From assembly GCA_050948665.1 (NCBI GenBank), contig JBMNEH010000001.1:2232001-2296000 (forward strand): 64,000 nucleotides of DNA, written 5' to 3'. A model generated the notes under the pieces. That model worked only from the letters and a program-made list of their open reading frames with translations, made no database searches and was not told where the DNA came from. This stretch comes from JBMNEH01 sp050948665. Its GTDB lineage: Bacteria > Bacillota > Clostridia > Christensenellales > UMGS416. The first letter of the stretch is position 1, and each line of letters starts with the position of its first letter. This document shows positions 42,596 to 51,094 of the stretch, one piece after another. A program made the position numbers and the translations under genes.

Positions 42596-43948
42596 ATGGC
42601 TGACGCACCCCGTACCCCGCCCAGCAGTCAAATCGCGGAAAAATCCGTTCTGGGGGCAATGATGCTTTCTCAGGAGGCTCTTTCCGCCGCAGCGGAAAGC
42701 CTTCGGGCGGATGACTTCTATTATGATACAAACGCTCGGATTTTCGGGGGAATGACGGAGTTGTTCCGGCAGGGGCAGCCGGTGGATTTTATCACCATCT
42801 CCGATAAGCTGGAAAAAAACGGCACCCTTGACGCTCTGGGCGGATATGACTATCTCGTGGAGCTCAACCGGTTTGTCCCAACCGCCGCCAATGTGGAGGA
42901 GTATATCCGCATTGTCTCGGAGAAAAGCCGTCTCCGGCAGCTGATAACCGCGACCGAAGGAATACTGCAGGCTTGCTATGCGCAGGAAACACCCCTGGCG
43001 CAAATACTGGAGCAGGCCGAAAGGGCTATATTTAACGTAACGCAGCAACACCAGATCAAAAAGTTTATCCACGTCCGTGAGGCGGTGGACGAAGCCATCG
43101 AACAGGTGGAGATCCTCCATAACGATCCCGACGCCCTGGCCGGGATCCGGGTGGGCTTCAATTACCTGGACTATGTGCTCGGCGGCATGCGGAGAGGAGA
43201 ACTGATCCTGATCGGCGCCCGTCCCTCCATGGGAAAAACCGCGCTGGAGCTGTGTATGGCGCATCAGGCTGCCCGGTTAAACAGAGACGCGCCCATCGCT
43301 CTGTTCTCCCTGGAAATGCCTGCCCGGGACCTGGCCTCCCGTATGCTGGCGTCGGTGGGCAATCTCCCCCTGCAGAACCTCCGCTCCGGCCGTATGGCCG
43401 GAGGCGCCGATTGGCAAAAGTTGGATAACGCCGCCACCATTCTGGGAAAGACCGCGATTTATATCGACGACACCTCCAGTATATCCGTTACGGAGATCCG
43501 GTCCAAATGCCGCCGGCTGAAGCTGCAGAAGGGTTTGGGCATGGTGATGATCGATTATCTGCAGCTGCTGACCGCCGGCCGGAGCGCCGACAACCGTCAG
43601 CTGGAGGTATCGGAGATGACCCGGGCGCTGAAGATCATGGCCCGTGAGCTGGATGTTCCGGTGGTGCTGCTGAGCCAGCTCTCCCGCGCGCCGGAAAGAC
43701 GGGAGGACAAGCGCCCGTTGCTCAGCGACCTGCGGGAATCCGGCGCCATTGAACAGGATGCCGACGTGGTCATGTTCATCCACCGAGAGGGTTATTATAC
43801 CAGCGCGGACGCGGATACAGACCAATCCGCGGCGGAAATCATCGTGGCGAAAAACCGCAACGGCCCCACTGTGAGGGTCAACGTCCGTTGGGAGCCGGAT
43901 ACCGCCTCCTACCGGGACATCCCCCAGGAGGGTCAGTTTATCGGATAA
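42596..43948 (+). CDS. dnaB: Replicative DNA helicase DnaB
   Basis: Hexameric RecA-fold helicase (450 aa) at the replication fork. The N-terminal DnaB domain (EKSVLGAMMLSQEAL) joins a RecA core with Walker A GARPSMGKTAL, FSLEMPARDLASRML, Walker B LGMVMIDYLQLL and LLSQLSRAPERREDKRP. No intein insertion is present. A terminator closes the yybS-rplI-dnaB unit. Confidence 0.98.
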   Translation: MADAPRTPPSSQIAEKSVLGAMMLSQEALSAAAESLRADDFYYDTNARIFGGMTELFRQGQPVDFITISDKLEKNGTLDALGGYDYLVELNRFVPTAANVEEYIRIVSEKSRLRQLITATEGILQACYAQETPLAQILEQAERAIFNVTQQHQIKKFIHVREAVDEAIEQVEILHNDPDALAGIRVGFNYLDYVLGGMRRGELILIGARPSMGKTALELCMAHQAARLNRDAPIALFSLEMPARDLASRMLASVGNLPLQNLRSGRMAGGADWQKLDNAATILGKTAIYIDDTSSISVTEIRSKCRRLKLQKGLGMVMIDYLQLLTAGRSADNRQLEVSEMTRALKIMARELDVPVVLLSQLSRAPERREDKRPLLSDLRESGAIEQDADVVMFIHREGYYTSADADTDQSAAEIIVAKNRNGPTVRVNVRWEPDTASYRDIPQEGQFIG

Positions 43949-43962
43949 ACCGCACAGACAAA

Positions 43963-43996
43963 ACGACCCTACTTTGCAAGGTAGGGTCGTTTTTTT
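43963..43996. terminator. Bidirectional terminator between dnaB and the kinase gene
   Basis: AACGACCCTAC/GTAGGGTCGTT stem flanked by a T run on the plus side and GTTTTG on the minus side. Confidence 0.9.
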
Positions 43997-43997
43997 C

Positions 43998-45356
43998 CTA
44001 ATCCGGCAAATTACCGGCGTTTTCCCGGTACGTTTTGAAGCGTTTTTTCAGTAACAACGGGGAGGAGGGGGTCAAAACACCCCGCGAAGGCAGGGAAAAC
44101 CGCCTCCCCAAACCGTCGTGGGCTACCGCCGCGGCGCCCAAAAGGGAGGTGTGCTCTCCGGGGAGAAAGGTCATGGGGCGGCCGAAAAGGTCGCAGGCCA
44201 GCTGCCGCCAGCCGGGATTCCGCGTGATGCCGCCGGTGAGCAGCAGCTCCCCCTCGGGCAGGGGGAGGCGGAGGGCGCAGTCGTAAAGATGGAAAAGGAC
44301 TCCTTCCAGTACGGAGTACAGCAGCTGCCGCTTATCCGTCGCGCCGGTCAGGCCCAAAAAGGCGCCCCGACGGTTATCCCGGAAGCCGGGGCTGCGCTCC
44401 CCCCATAGAAAGGGAAAAAACAGAGGCGCCTTTTCCCGGTCACAGGACAAAGCCGCGTTCCAGTCGGTATCGGCCGCGCCCAGAATACCGCCCAGCCATT
44501 CCACGCAATTACCGCCGCCGCTGGTGGCGGCGCCGGCAACGTAGCGCCCCTTCCACAGGCGGTAGCACCAGGTCTGCGGCGGCCGGGTAAAGAAGGGCTC
44601 CCCCGTTTCCATCCGGATGGCGCCGCTGGTGCCCACCGAGAGAGTCACCGGCGCGCCGCTCCCGATCTGGGTCAACCCGCCGTCCCCGCCGCCGGGAAAA
44701 ACGGGGATCCCCGGCTCCAGCCCCAGCGCCTCCGCGGCCTCCGGGCAGAGGGGGAGCGATTCCTCCGGCTCCATGAGAAGAGGCAGCCGCGCGGGAGTCA
44801 GCCCGCAATCCTCCAGCGCCCGGGGCAGCCAGTCCCCGTCAAGCCCCATCAGGCCGCTGCCGGAGGCGGTATTCCGGCTGACGGCGGACACGCCGGTCAG
44901 CCGGCGGAAAAGCCAGGCGGACATATCCTCCACCCGTTCCGGCCGGGGCCGGGCGCGGTTCCAGGCCAGCAGCTGATAATAGGGGTACATGCTGTGGGGC
45001 GGGCAGCCGGTCGCCCGGTAGAGCTCCTCACCCCGGGCTTCCCGCCGGGCGGCCTCCGCCTCGCCCGCCCCCCGGGTATCCGCCCAGGTGGACAGCAGGG
45101 AAAGGGGCCTGCCCTCCCCGTCCTCGGGCAGGAAGGAGTGCCATATGGCGCAGAGAGCCAGCGCCTCCGCCTTTTCGCCCCCCGGGACAGCCTCCCGCAC
45201 CACGGCGGAGACATCCCGCCAGACCGCCTCCATATCCAGCGCCGTAATATCCCGGCTGTCATACCGCTTTTCCGCCACCCGGAGCACGCCCCGGGCGCCG
45301 TGATGGAGCATCGCCTTGGCGGAGGATGTGCTGCATTCCAGGGCAAGTACGCTCAT
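43998..45356 (-). CDS. FGGY-family carbohydrate kinase, probable gluconokinase
   Basis: Two-domain sugar kinase (452 aa). The N-terminal ALECSTSSAKAML phosphate loop, the middle GGGDGGLTQIGSGA and SVGTSGAIR adenosine region, and LLTGGITRNPGWRQLACDLFG at the C-terminal domain fit FGGY kinases. Start 45356 follows GGAGG and overlaps the gnd stop as ATGA. Pairing with 6-phosphogluconate dehydrogenase suggests gluconate as substrate; other FGGY sugars remain possible. Confidence 0.88.
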   Translation of the reverse strand: MSVLALECSTSSAKAMLHHGARGVLRVAEKRYDSRDITALDMEAVWRDVSAVVREAVPGGEKAEALALCAIWHSFLPEDGEGRPLSLLSTWADTRGAGEAEAARREARGEELYRATGCPPHSMYPYYQLLAWNRARPRPERVEDMSAWLFRRLTGVSAVSRNTASGSGLMGLDGDWLPRALEDCGLTPARLPLLMEPEESLPLCPEAAEALGLEPGIPVFPGGGDGGLTQIGSGAPVTLSVGTSGAIRMETGEPFFTRPPQTWCYRLWKGRYVAGAATSGGGNCVEWLGGILGAADTDWNAALSCDREKAPLFFPFLWGERSPGFRDNRRGAFLGLTGATDKRQLLYSVLEGVLFHLYDCALRLPLPEGELLLTGGITRNPGWRQLACDLFGRPMTFLPGEHTSLLGAAAVAHDGLGRRFSLPSRGVLTPSSPLLLKKRFKTYRENAGNLPD

Positions 45357-46756
45357 GCTTCCTCCCAAAGCGTGTGGAACGCGCCGGGTTTGTCCACCCG
45401 GCGATAGGTGTGCGCGCCGAAGCAGTCTCTCTGGGCCTGCAGGAGATTGGCGGTACTGCGCTCTTCCCTGAGCCCGTCATAGTATGCCAGCGCCGAAAGG
45501 GTACAGGGCAGCGGCACGCCCCAGGCCGCCCCCAGCGCCGCTGTACGCCGCCAGCCGTCCTGGGCGGAGGCCAATACCGGCGCGAGGTTTTCCGCTCCCA
45601 GCAGGCCCGCGGGCAGCGGCGTTTCCAGGGCGGCGGCCATTTCCTCCAGTAAAGAGGAACGGAGTATGGAGCCCTCCCGCCAGAGCAGCGCGATCTCCCC
45701 CAACGGAAGATCCCAGCCCATCTCCCGGGAAGCCGCCGCCAGCAGGGCAAAACCCTGGGCATAGGTGACAAGCCTTCCGCAGAAAAGGGCCTCCTCCAGA
45801 TCCGCCTCCAGCGTATCCCCGGCGGCAAACGGACCCCGGGGCCCTTTCAGCAAACGGGAGGCCGCCAGACGGGCGGGACGGGCGGCGGAAATGTAGCGGG
45901 AAAAAACCGCCTGGGCGATGGTGGGGACCGCCACATCCATGGACAGCGCCTCCTGCACCGTCCAGCAGCCGGTCCTCTTCTGCCCGGCCTCGTCCAGGGT
46001 CACATCGACCAGGGGCAGGCCGGTATCGGCATCGGTCTTGCGGAGGATCTTCCCGGTGATTTCCGTCAGATAGCTCCGCAGCCTTCCCCGGTTCCAGCCC
46101 TCAAACACACCCGCCATCCGCCGGGCGGGATAGCCGGCGGAACGAAGGAGACCGTAGGCCTCGCAAAGCAGGCCCATTTCCCCGTATTCAATGCCGTTAT
46201 GCACCATTTTCACAAAATGCCCGGCCCCTCCCCTTCCCAGGTAGCCGCAGCAGGGCTTCCCGTCCTCCGCGACGGCGGCGGCGGAAGTCAGCAGAGGTTC
46301 CGCCAGCGCCCATGCCTCCGGCGATCCGCCGACCATCATGGAGGGACCCTTCCGCGCCCCGGATTCCCCTCCCGACACGCCGCAGCCCAGGAAGAGGATC
46401 CCCTTTTCCTCCAGTTCCCCGCAGCGGCGCTGGGTATCCCGCCAGAAGGAATTGCCGCCGTCTATCAGACAGTCTCCCGGCGACAGGCGGGGAAGCAGCT
46501 CCCCGATCACAGCGTCCGCCGCCTTCCCCGCCGTCACCATGAGGAACAGTATGCGGGGTTTTTTCAGCGCCTCCAGCCATTGCGTCAGGTCCTCCGTCAC
46601 CAGCAGCCCCTCCGCCTCGCCCTCAGTGCGAAAGGCAGCCGCCAGCCCGTCCTCCGGCCGATTGCAGGCGGCAATTTTCCACCCCCGGGAAGCGAAATTC
46701 AACGCAAGGCTGCGTCCCATAACCCCCAGGCCGAATACACCCGCATCATACAGCAT
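45353..46756 (-). CDS. gnd: 6-phosphogluconate dehydrogenase, decarboxylating
   Basis: Oxidises 6-phosphogluconate to ribulose-5-phosphate (467 aa, the long form). NADP-binding GLGVMGRSLALN is at 9-20, CLIDGGNSFWRDT is the family signature, and the catalytic Lys and substrate His-Asn lie in HFVKMVHNGIEYGEM. GTAAAGGAGG precedes the ATG. The translationally coupled kinase downstream would feed it from gluconate. Confidence 0.97.
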   Translation of the reverse strand: MLYDAGVFGLGVMGRSLALNFASRGWKIAACNRPEDGLAAAFRTEGEAEGLLVTEDLTQWLEALKKPRILFLMVTAGKAADAVIGELLPRLSPGDCLIDGGNSFWRDTQRRCGELEEKGILFLGCGVSGGESGARKGPSMMVGGSPEAWALAEPLLTSAAAVAEDGKPCCGYLGRGGAGHFVKMVHNGIEYGEMGLLCEAYGLLRSAGYPARRMAGVFEGWNRGRLRSYLTEITGKILRKTDADTGLPLVDVTLDEAGQKRTGCWTVQEALSMDVAVPTIAQAVFSRYISAARPARLAASRLLKGPRGPFAAGDTLEADLEEALFCGRLVTYAQGFALLAAASREMGWDLPLGEIALLWREGSILRSSLLEEMAAALETPLPAGLLGAENLAPVLASAQDGWRRTAALGAAWGVPLPCTLSALAYYDGLREERSTANLLQAQRDCFGAHTYRRVDKPGAFHTLWEEA

Positions 46757-46779
46757 GGTCTTCCTCCTTTACAGAAGAT

Positions 46780-46808
46780 ATTATACAGGAAACGCGGGGC
46801 TTTGTCAC
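46780..46808 (-). promoter_or_regulatory. Promoter of gnd and kinase
   Basis: On the minus strand, GTGACA (46803-46808), a 17-bp spacer and TATAAT (46780-46785). Confidence 0.75.
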
Positions 46809-46832
46809 CCGCGGGAAAAAGCCCCGCCGGCG

Positions 46833-47027
46833 GGCGGGAGCATCACATTCCCGGAAGAGGAAAACAACGGCGGGGATCAGAATTCCCCAAAAAGGGAGAA
46901 ACAGCGGCGGGGGCTAAAATTTCCGGGAAGGGTGAAACAGCGGCGGGGATCAGAATTCCCCGAAAAGGGAAAACAACGGCGGGGATCAGAATTTCCCTAA
47001 AAGAGTGAAACAGCGGCGGGAATATGG
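46833..47027 (+). repeat. Tandem array of five 36/37-bp units plus a partial unit
   Basis: Units start at 46833, 46869, 46906, 46942 and 46978, with a partial sixth at 47015. Each begins GGCGGG and ends AAACAGC or AAACAAC. Most have an inner GGGGA/TCCCC or GGGA/TCCC inverted repeat around AGAAT. There are no spacers. The final unit supplies the -35 region of the downstream promoter. No coding role is supported. Confidence 0.9.
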
Positions 47028-47033
47028 TATAAT
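47005..47033 (+). promoter_or_regulatory. Promoter of the nucleoside hydrolase operon
   Basis: TATAAT (47028-47033) with extended TGG. The -35 (GTGAAA, 47005-47010) is weak and lies in the conserved end of the last repeat unit. Confidence 0.7.
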
Positions 47034-47054
47034 GCCATCCGAAAGGAGTTTGCC

Positions 47055-47999
47055 ATGCTTTCCACGCTTACAGAATCCCGGCGCGTTTCGATGCTGACGC
47101 CCCCCGCCCTGCCGGCGGACATGGTGCTGGATACCGACACGTATAACGAGGTGGACGATCAATTCGCTTTGACCATGGCGCTGCTGCACCCCGGCGTAAG
47201 GCTGCGGGCGGTCTACGCCGCCCCCTTCCACAACGAGCTCTCCACCGGCCCCGCCGACGGCATGGAGAAATCCTATGAGGAGATCCTCCGGCTGTTCGAC
47301 AGGGTGACGGCGTCCTATCCCGATACGGTCATCCCCCCCGCATTCCGGGGCGCGACCGGGTATATGACGAAGAGACAGCCGGCGGACAGCCCCGCCGCCC
47401 GGGATCTGGCCGCCCGCGCCATGGGGTATACGCCGGAAAAACCGCTGGTGGTCGCCGCCGTGGGCTGCCCGGTCAATGTGGCGTCCGCCCTGCTGCTGGC
47501 GCCGGAGATCGCCGACCGTATCGTCATCGTTTGGCTGGGGGGACAGCCCCATGACTGGGCTACGGCAAGGGAGTTCAACCTCCAGCAGGATCACGCCTCC
47601 TCCGCCCTTCTGTTTGATTCCGGCGCGCCGCTGGTGCAGATCCCCTGTCAGCAGGTAACGGACCACCTGCTTGTGACCCTGCCGGAGCTGGAGCACTATC
47701 TGGCGGACTCCACCCCCATCGGCGCGTACCTCCTGGGCATGGTGAAGGATTGGGCTGCCAAGGTGGGACTGAGCCGGCAGCCGGTCTGGAGCAAGGTGAT
47801 ATGGGACGTCTCCGCCATAGCCTGGTGCGCCCTTCCCGGCAGCATCCGCACCGCCCTTGTGCCGGCGCCCCGGCTGACGGAGGAGCTGACCTACGCCGGA
47901 GACCGCGCCCGTCACCTGATGGCGGAGGCATACGCGGTGGACCGGGACAGGATATTCCGGGAAATTTACACCCTGCTGGGCGCAAAAGAGCTGCAATGA
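47055..47999 (+). CDS. Nucleoside hydrolase-like protein with variant calcium motif
   Basis: Inosine/uridine-preferring nucleoside hydrolase fold (314 aa). The N-terminal calcium site, normally DTDPGxDD, reads DTDTYNEVDD (26-35) with two extra residues. The later REFNLQQDHASS matches the family's ribose-binding Glu-Phe-Asn segment. No signal peptide. AAGGAG precedes the ATG. The stop overlaps the fumarase-like gene (ATGA). Ribosyl hydrolysis is plausible, but the changed loop suggests a distinct substrate. Confidence 0.8.
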   Translation: MLSTLTESRRVSMLTPPALPADMVLDTDTYNEVDDQFALTMALLHPGVRLRAVYAAPFHNELSTGPADGMEKSYEEILRLFDRVTASYPDTVIPPAFRGATGYMTKRQPADSPAARDLAARAMGYTPEKPLVVAAVGCPVNVASALLLAPEIADRIVIVWLGGQPHDWATAREFNLQQDHASSALLFDSGAPLVQIPCQQVTDHLLVTLPELEHYLADSTPIGAYLLGMVKDWAAKVGLSRQPVWSKVIWDVSAIAWCALPGSIRTALVPAPRLTEELTYAGDRARHLMAEAYAVDRDRIFREIYTLLGAKELQ

Positions 48000-48571
48000 A
48001 ACACAGCCTGACCCTGCCCTGTTCCGGGGAGGCGCCGGCCGCCCTGCGCGCGGGAGATATGGTTTTGCTGTCCGGCGTGATCTACACCGCCCGGGACGCC
48101 GCCCATAAGCGGCTGCTGGCGTTGCTGGAGGCGGGGGAGCCCCTGCCCTTTCCGCTGCGGGGCGCCGCGCTTTATTACACCGGCCCCTGCCCGCCCCCTC
48201 CGGGACGGCCGGTCGGCAGCTGCGGCCCTACCACCAGCGGGAGAATGGACAGCTATACGCCCCGGCTGCTGGAGGAGGGACTGGCTATCATGATCGGCAA
48301 GGGACCCCGCTCCCCCGAGGTCTGCGCCGCCATACGGAAACGGGGCGCCGTCTACCTGGCGGCTACCGGGGGGGCGGGCGCCCTGCTCGCGGGCTGTGTG
48401 CGCAGCCGAGAGATCGTGGCTTTTCCCGAATTGGGGACGGAGGCCGTCAGCCGTATGACGGTGGAGAATATGCCGTTGATCTGCGCCATCGACTGCCACG
48501 GCGGAAATCTTTACGAGTCGGAACCGAAAAAGTACAGTTTACCGGAGGATGAGAATGAATCAAGAGCTTGA
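47996..48571 (+). CDS. Class I fumarase / tartrate dehydratase beta subunit, unpaired
   Basis: C-terminal (beta) domain of [4Fe-4S] fumarase or L-tartrate dehydratase (191 aa): VLLSGVIYTARDAAHKRL, CGPTTSGRMDSYTP, MIGKG and YLAATGGAGALLAGCV are family motifs. The alpha subunit, which carries the cluster cysteines, would normally be the adjacent upstream gene; here a nucleoside hydrolase-like gene takes that place. Start 47996 overlaps that gene's stop. It overlaps the peptidase gene by 17 bp. Confidence 0.86.
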   Translation: MKHSLTLPCSGEAPAALRAGDMVLLSGVIYTARDAAHKRLLALLEAGEPLPFPLRGAALYYTGPCPPPPGRPVGSCGPTTSGRMDSYTPRLLEEGLAIMIGKGPRSPEVCAAIRKRGAVYLAATGGAGALLAGCVRSREIVAFPELGTEAVSRMTVENMPLICAIDCHGGNLYESEPKKYSLPEDENESRA

Positions 48572-49916
48572 CAAAAAGATCGTCGGCTATCTGGAGAGCC
48601 GGCGGGATGACCTGATTCGGGAGATCCGCAATTTGGTGGGCATCAATTCCGCCAAGGGCGAACCCGCCCCCCACGCTCCCTACGGCCCCGGACCCCGGGG
48701 CGCGCTGGACTATTTCCTGGAGCTGGGAGACCTGGAGGGCTTCCAATGGGAGGATGTAGGGGGTTATTGCGGCGTACTGACCTTCCCCGGTACCGGACAG
48801 GGGGATGTGGCGGCCCTCTGCCACCTGGATATCGTGCCGGCGGGAGAGGGCTGGACCCGGGACCCCTTCGGCAGCTCCCCGATGGAGGGGAGCCGTCTGT
48901 ACGGCCGGGGCACCGGGGATAATAAGGGCCCCGCTGCCGCGACGCTGTTCGCCCTGAAGGCGCTGATGGAATCGGGCTTTCAGCCCGGACGGAATCTCAA
49001 GCTGATCGCAGGCTGTGACGAGGAATCCGGCATGTCGGACATCCCCCATTATCTGGCCAAACATCCGGCTCCCGAATACGCCTTCTCCCCCGACGCCGGG
49101 TTCCCCCTGGTTTACGGGGAAAAAGGGCATGTAAACGCCACGGAGACCTACCGCTATGCCGGCCCCTCCGCGGTAAAAAAGCTGTACGCCGGGGAGCAGG
49201 TCAATGTTGTCCCCAGAGAGGCCGTCGCTGAGACGGCGCTGACAGGACTGCCGGAATCCGACAATATCCGCCTGGAAAAGGCGGACGGGCTGACCCGGAT
49301 CGTGGCGACGGGCAGGGCATCCCACGCCGCGTTCCCCCAGGGCGGGGTGAATGCCATCGGCATACTGACGGAGTACCTGACCCGGATATTACCGGAGAAC
49401 GACCCGGCCTACCCCGCCGTTTCCGCGATCAGCGAGAAGATCGGCAGAGCCTATGACGGGAAGGCGCTGGGCATCGCCTGCGCGGACGATATCTCCGGGG
49501 AGATGACGCTGAATATGGGCATCCTCCGGGGGGATGAAAAGGGGATGGAACTGCGGATCGATATCCGTTACCCGGTCACGCTGGACCCCGAGGAGGGAAA
49601 AGCCGCTTTGATCGACGCCTTTACCGGGCTGGGATTCTCCTCCTCCGTCCGCACCACCCCTCCGCTGCATGTGCCGAAGGACAGCCCCCTCGTCCGTATA
49701 CTTTCCAAGGTCTACTCCGACTGTACCGGGGACGACCGTCCTCCCGTCACGATGGGCGGAGGCACCTATGCCCGCACCCTTCCCCGCGCCGTGGCTTTCG
49801 GCCCGGACGCCGGCGGCGGAGCCCATGAAGCGGATGAATGGGTGGATATAGACAGGCTGCTGGCCGCCGCCCGCATCTACGCCCACGCCTTCGCGCAGCT
49901 GAGCGAAGCGGAATAA
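48555..49916 (+). CDS. M20 family dipeptidase (PepV/Sapep-like)
   Basis: Di-zinc peptidase (453 aa) cutting dipeptides or similar amides. Metal ligands are seen in VAALCHLDIVPAGEGW (His, Asp), GRGTGDNKGP (bridging Asp), AGCDEESGMSDIPHYL (Glu-Glu) and SPDAGFP, with a late GGTYAR and HEADE. A dimerisation lid lies in between. Of two close ATGs, 48555 has the better spacing from GGAGG. Last gene of a three-gene overlapping operon. Confidence 0.92.
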   Translation: MNQELDKKIVGYLESRRDDLIREIRNLVGINSAKGEPAPHAPYGPGPRGALDYFLELGDLEGFQWEDVGGYCGVLTFPGTGQGDVAALCHLDIVPAGEGWTRDPFGSSPMEGSRLYGRGTGDNKGPAAATLFALKALMESGFQPGRNLKLIAGCDEESGMSDIPHYLAKHPAPEYAFSPDAGFPLVYGEKGHVNATETYRYAGPSAVKKLYAGEQVNVVPREAVAETALTGLPESDNIRLEKADGLTRIVATGRASHAAFPQGGVNAIGILTEYLTRILPENDPAYPAVSAISEKIGRAYDGKALGIACADDISGEMTLNMGILRGDEKGMELRIDIRYPVTLDPEEGKAALIDAFTGLGFSSSVRTTPPLHVPKDSPLVRILSKVYSDCTGDDRPPVTMGGGTYARTLPRAVAFGPDAGGGAHEADEWVDIDRLLAAARIYAHAFAQLSEAE

Positions 49917-49926
49917 GCCCGCCGAA

Positions 49927-49958
49927 AAGCCCTGCCGGACGCCTGTCCGGCAGGGCTT
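49927..49958 (+). terminator. Terminator after the dipeptidase gene
   Basis: AAGCCCTGCCGGAC/GTCCGGCAGGGCTT, a 14-bp perfect stem, without a long T run. Confidence 0.75.
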
Positions 49959-50022
49959 GATCATGCCCCGGCTCCCGGGAACGGGCGGCCGCCGGGCCGG
50001 CGCAGGCATATGCCCGGCAATA

Positions 50023-50055
50023 CCGAACCCTCCCGCCGGGGGCGGGAGGGTTCGG
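50023..50055. terminator. GC-rich hairpin after the pseudouridine synthase gene
   Basis: CCGAACCCTCCCGCC/GGCGGGAGGGTTCGG, a 15-bp perfect stem with a 3-nt loop. No T run on either side, so it may act as an mRNA end stabiliser. Confidence 0.6.
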
Positions 50056-50067
50056 AGCTTCCCGGCA

Positions 50068-50964
50068 TCATCCGCCGGCAAGTACGCGGCGCAGCAGCCC
50101 GCGCATATCCTCCGGGATGGGGGCGACAAGATGCAGCCGCTCCCCGGTCAGGGGATGCCTCAGCCACAGCTCCGCCGAATGCAGGGCGGGGCGGGATATC
50201 AACCCCGGGTCCTCCCTGCCGTACATCCAGTCCCCCGCCAGAGGGCAGCCGACGGCGGCCATGTGGACCCGGAGCTGGTGGGTGCGGCCGGTATGGGGGA
50301 TCAGCCGCAGCAGGGACATCCCCCCGCCGGCGGCCAGCACCCGATACTCCGTGTGGCTGGCGGCGCCCCCCGGATCTACGCGCCGGGCATAGGTATACCC
50401 GGGCAGGCGGCCTATGGGCAGCCGGATATGCCCCTCCCTTTCCGGGGGCTGTCCCAGGCAGATCCCGATATACTCCCGGCGAAAATCCGGGGTATGAAGC
50501 ATCCGCCGGAGGATATCGTGCATATAGCCGCTTTTCGCCACGGTCATGAGCCCCGTCGTCCCCTTGTCCAGGCGGCTGACGGGATGAATCCCGTCCCCGG
50601 GAGGCAGCAGCAGCGCCAGCGCCCCCTCCACAGACGCGCACTGCTCCTCCCGGAGGGAAACATGCACCGCCAAATCCCCGGGCTTATCCAGCACCAGCAT
50701 ATCCTCGTCCTGCCAGATGATGGGAAGGGGGACCGCCCAGGGACGGGGGCGACGGGGACGCTCGTCCCCCACCTCCGCCGAAAGGACATCCCCGGCTTTG
50801 GGATAGACATTCGTATAGCACTTCTCCCCGTTCAGGCAGATGCCCCGCTCCCGCCGCTTCAGCCGGGAGATCAGCGCGTCCGACAGCAGCAGTTCCTTTT
50901 TCAGCAGGGCGCGTACCCGCGTGCCCTCCATGGCCGGGGTGATGACCAGACTCCGTACCCGCAT
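50068..50964 (-). CDS. RluA-family pseudouridine synthase
   Basis: rRNA/tRNA uridine isomerase (298 aa). An N-terminal S4-like region (VRALLKKELLLSDALISRLK) is followed by DMLVLDKPGDLAVH and the catalytic GIHPVSRLDKGTTG containing the active Asp, then HTGRTHQLRVHMAAVGCPLAGD. Start 50964 follows GGAGGG. RluD-type substrate (23S helix 69) is possible, but paralogues are common, so I give no symbol. Divergent from gyrA. Confidence 0.92.
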   Translation of the reverse strand: MRVRSLVITPAMEGTRVRALLKKELLLSDALISRLKRRERGICLNGEKCYTNVYPKAGDVLSAEVGDERPRRPRPWAVPLPIIWQDEDMLVLDKPGDLAVHVSLREEQCASVEGALALLLPPGDGIHPVSRLDKGTTGLMTVAKSGYMHDILRRMLHTPDFRREYIGICLGQPPEREGHIRLPIGRLPGYTYARRVDPGGAASHTEYRVLAAGGGMSLLRLIPHTGRTHQLRVHMAAVGCPLAGDWMYGREDPGLISRPALHSAELWLRHPLTGERLHLVAPIPEDMRGLLRRVLAGG

Positions 50965-51012
50965 GACATCCCTCCGGCGCAAGTATGCCATAAATCACCG
51001 GCCGGCGCAAGA

Positions 51013-51041
51013 TAGACAACTCCCCTCCGGCGTGGTATACT
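51013..51041 (+). promoter_or_regulatory. Promoter of gyrA-uxuA
   Basis: TAGACA (51013-51018), a 17-bp spacer and TATACT (51036-51041) with extended TGG. Confidence 0.8.
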
Positions 51042-51094
51042 ATATAAGGTTACGGGACGCTTCCCGTACGGCTGAAAAATCCCCGGAGGTAATT

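Noticed and set aside
46338..47000. Protein with 12-residue repeats read through the tandem array
   Set aside because: The open frame is antisense to gnd, has no ribosome site, and its repeats merely reflect the 36-bp DNA unit; one-base length changes would shift the frame.
46833..47027. CRISPR array
   Set aside because: Units of 36-37 bp follow each other without spacers and no cas gene is near.
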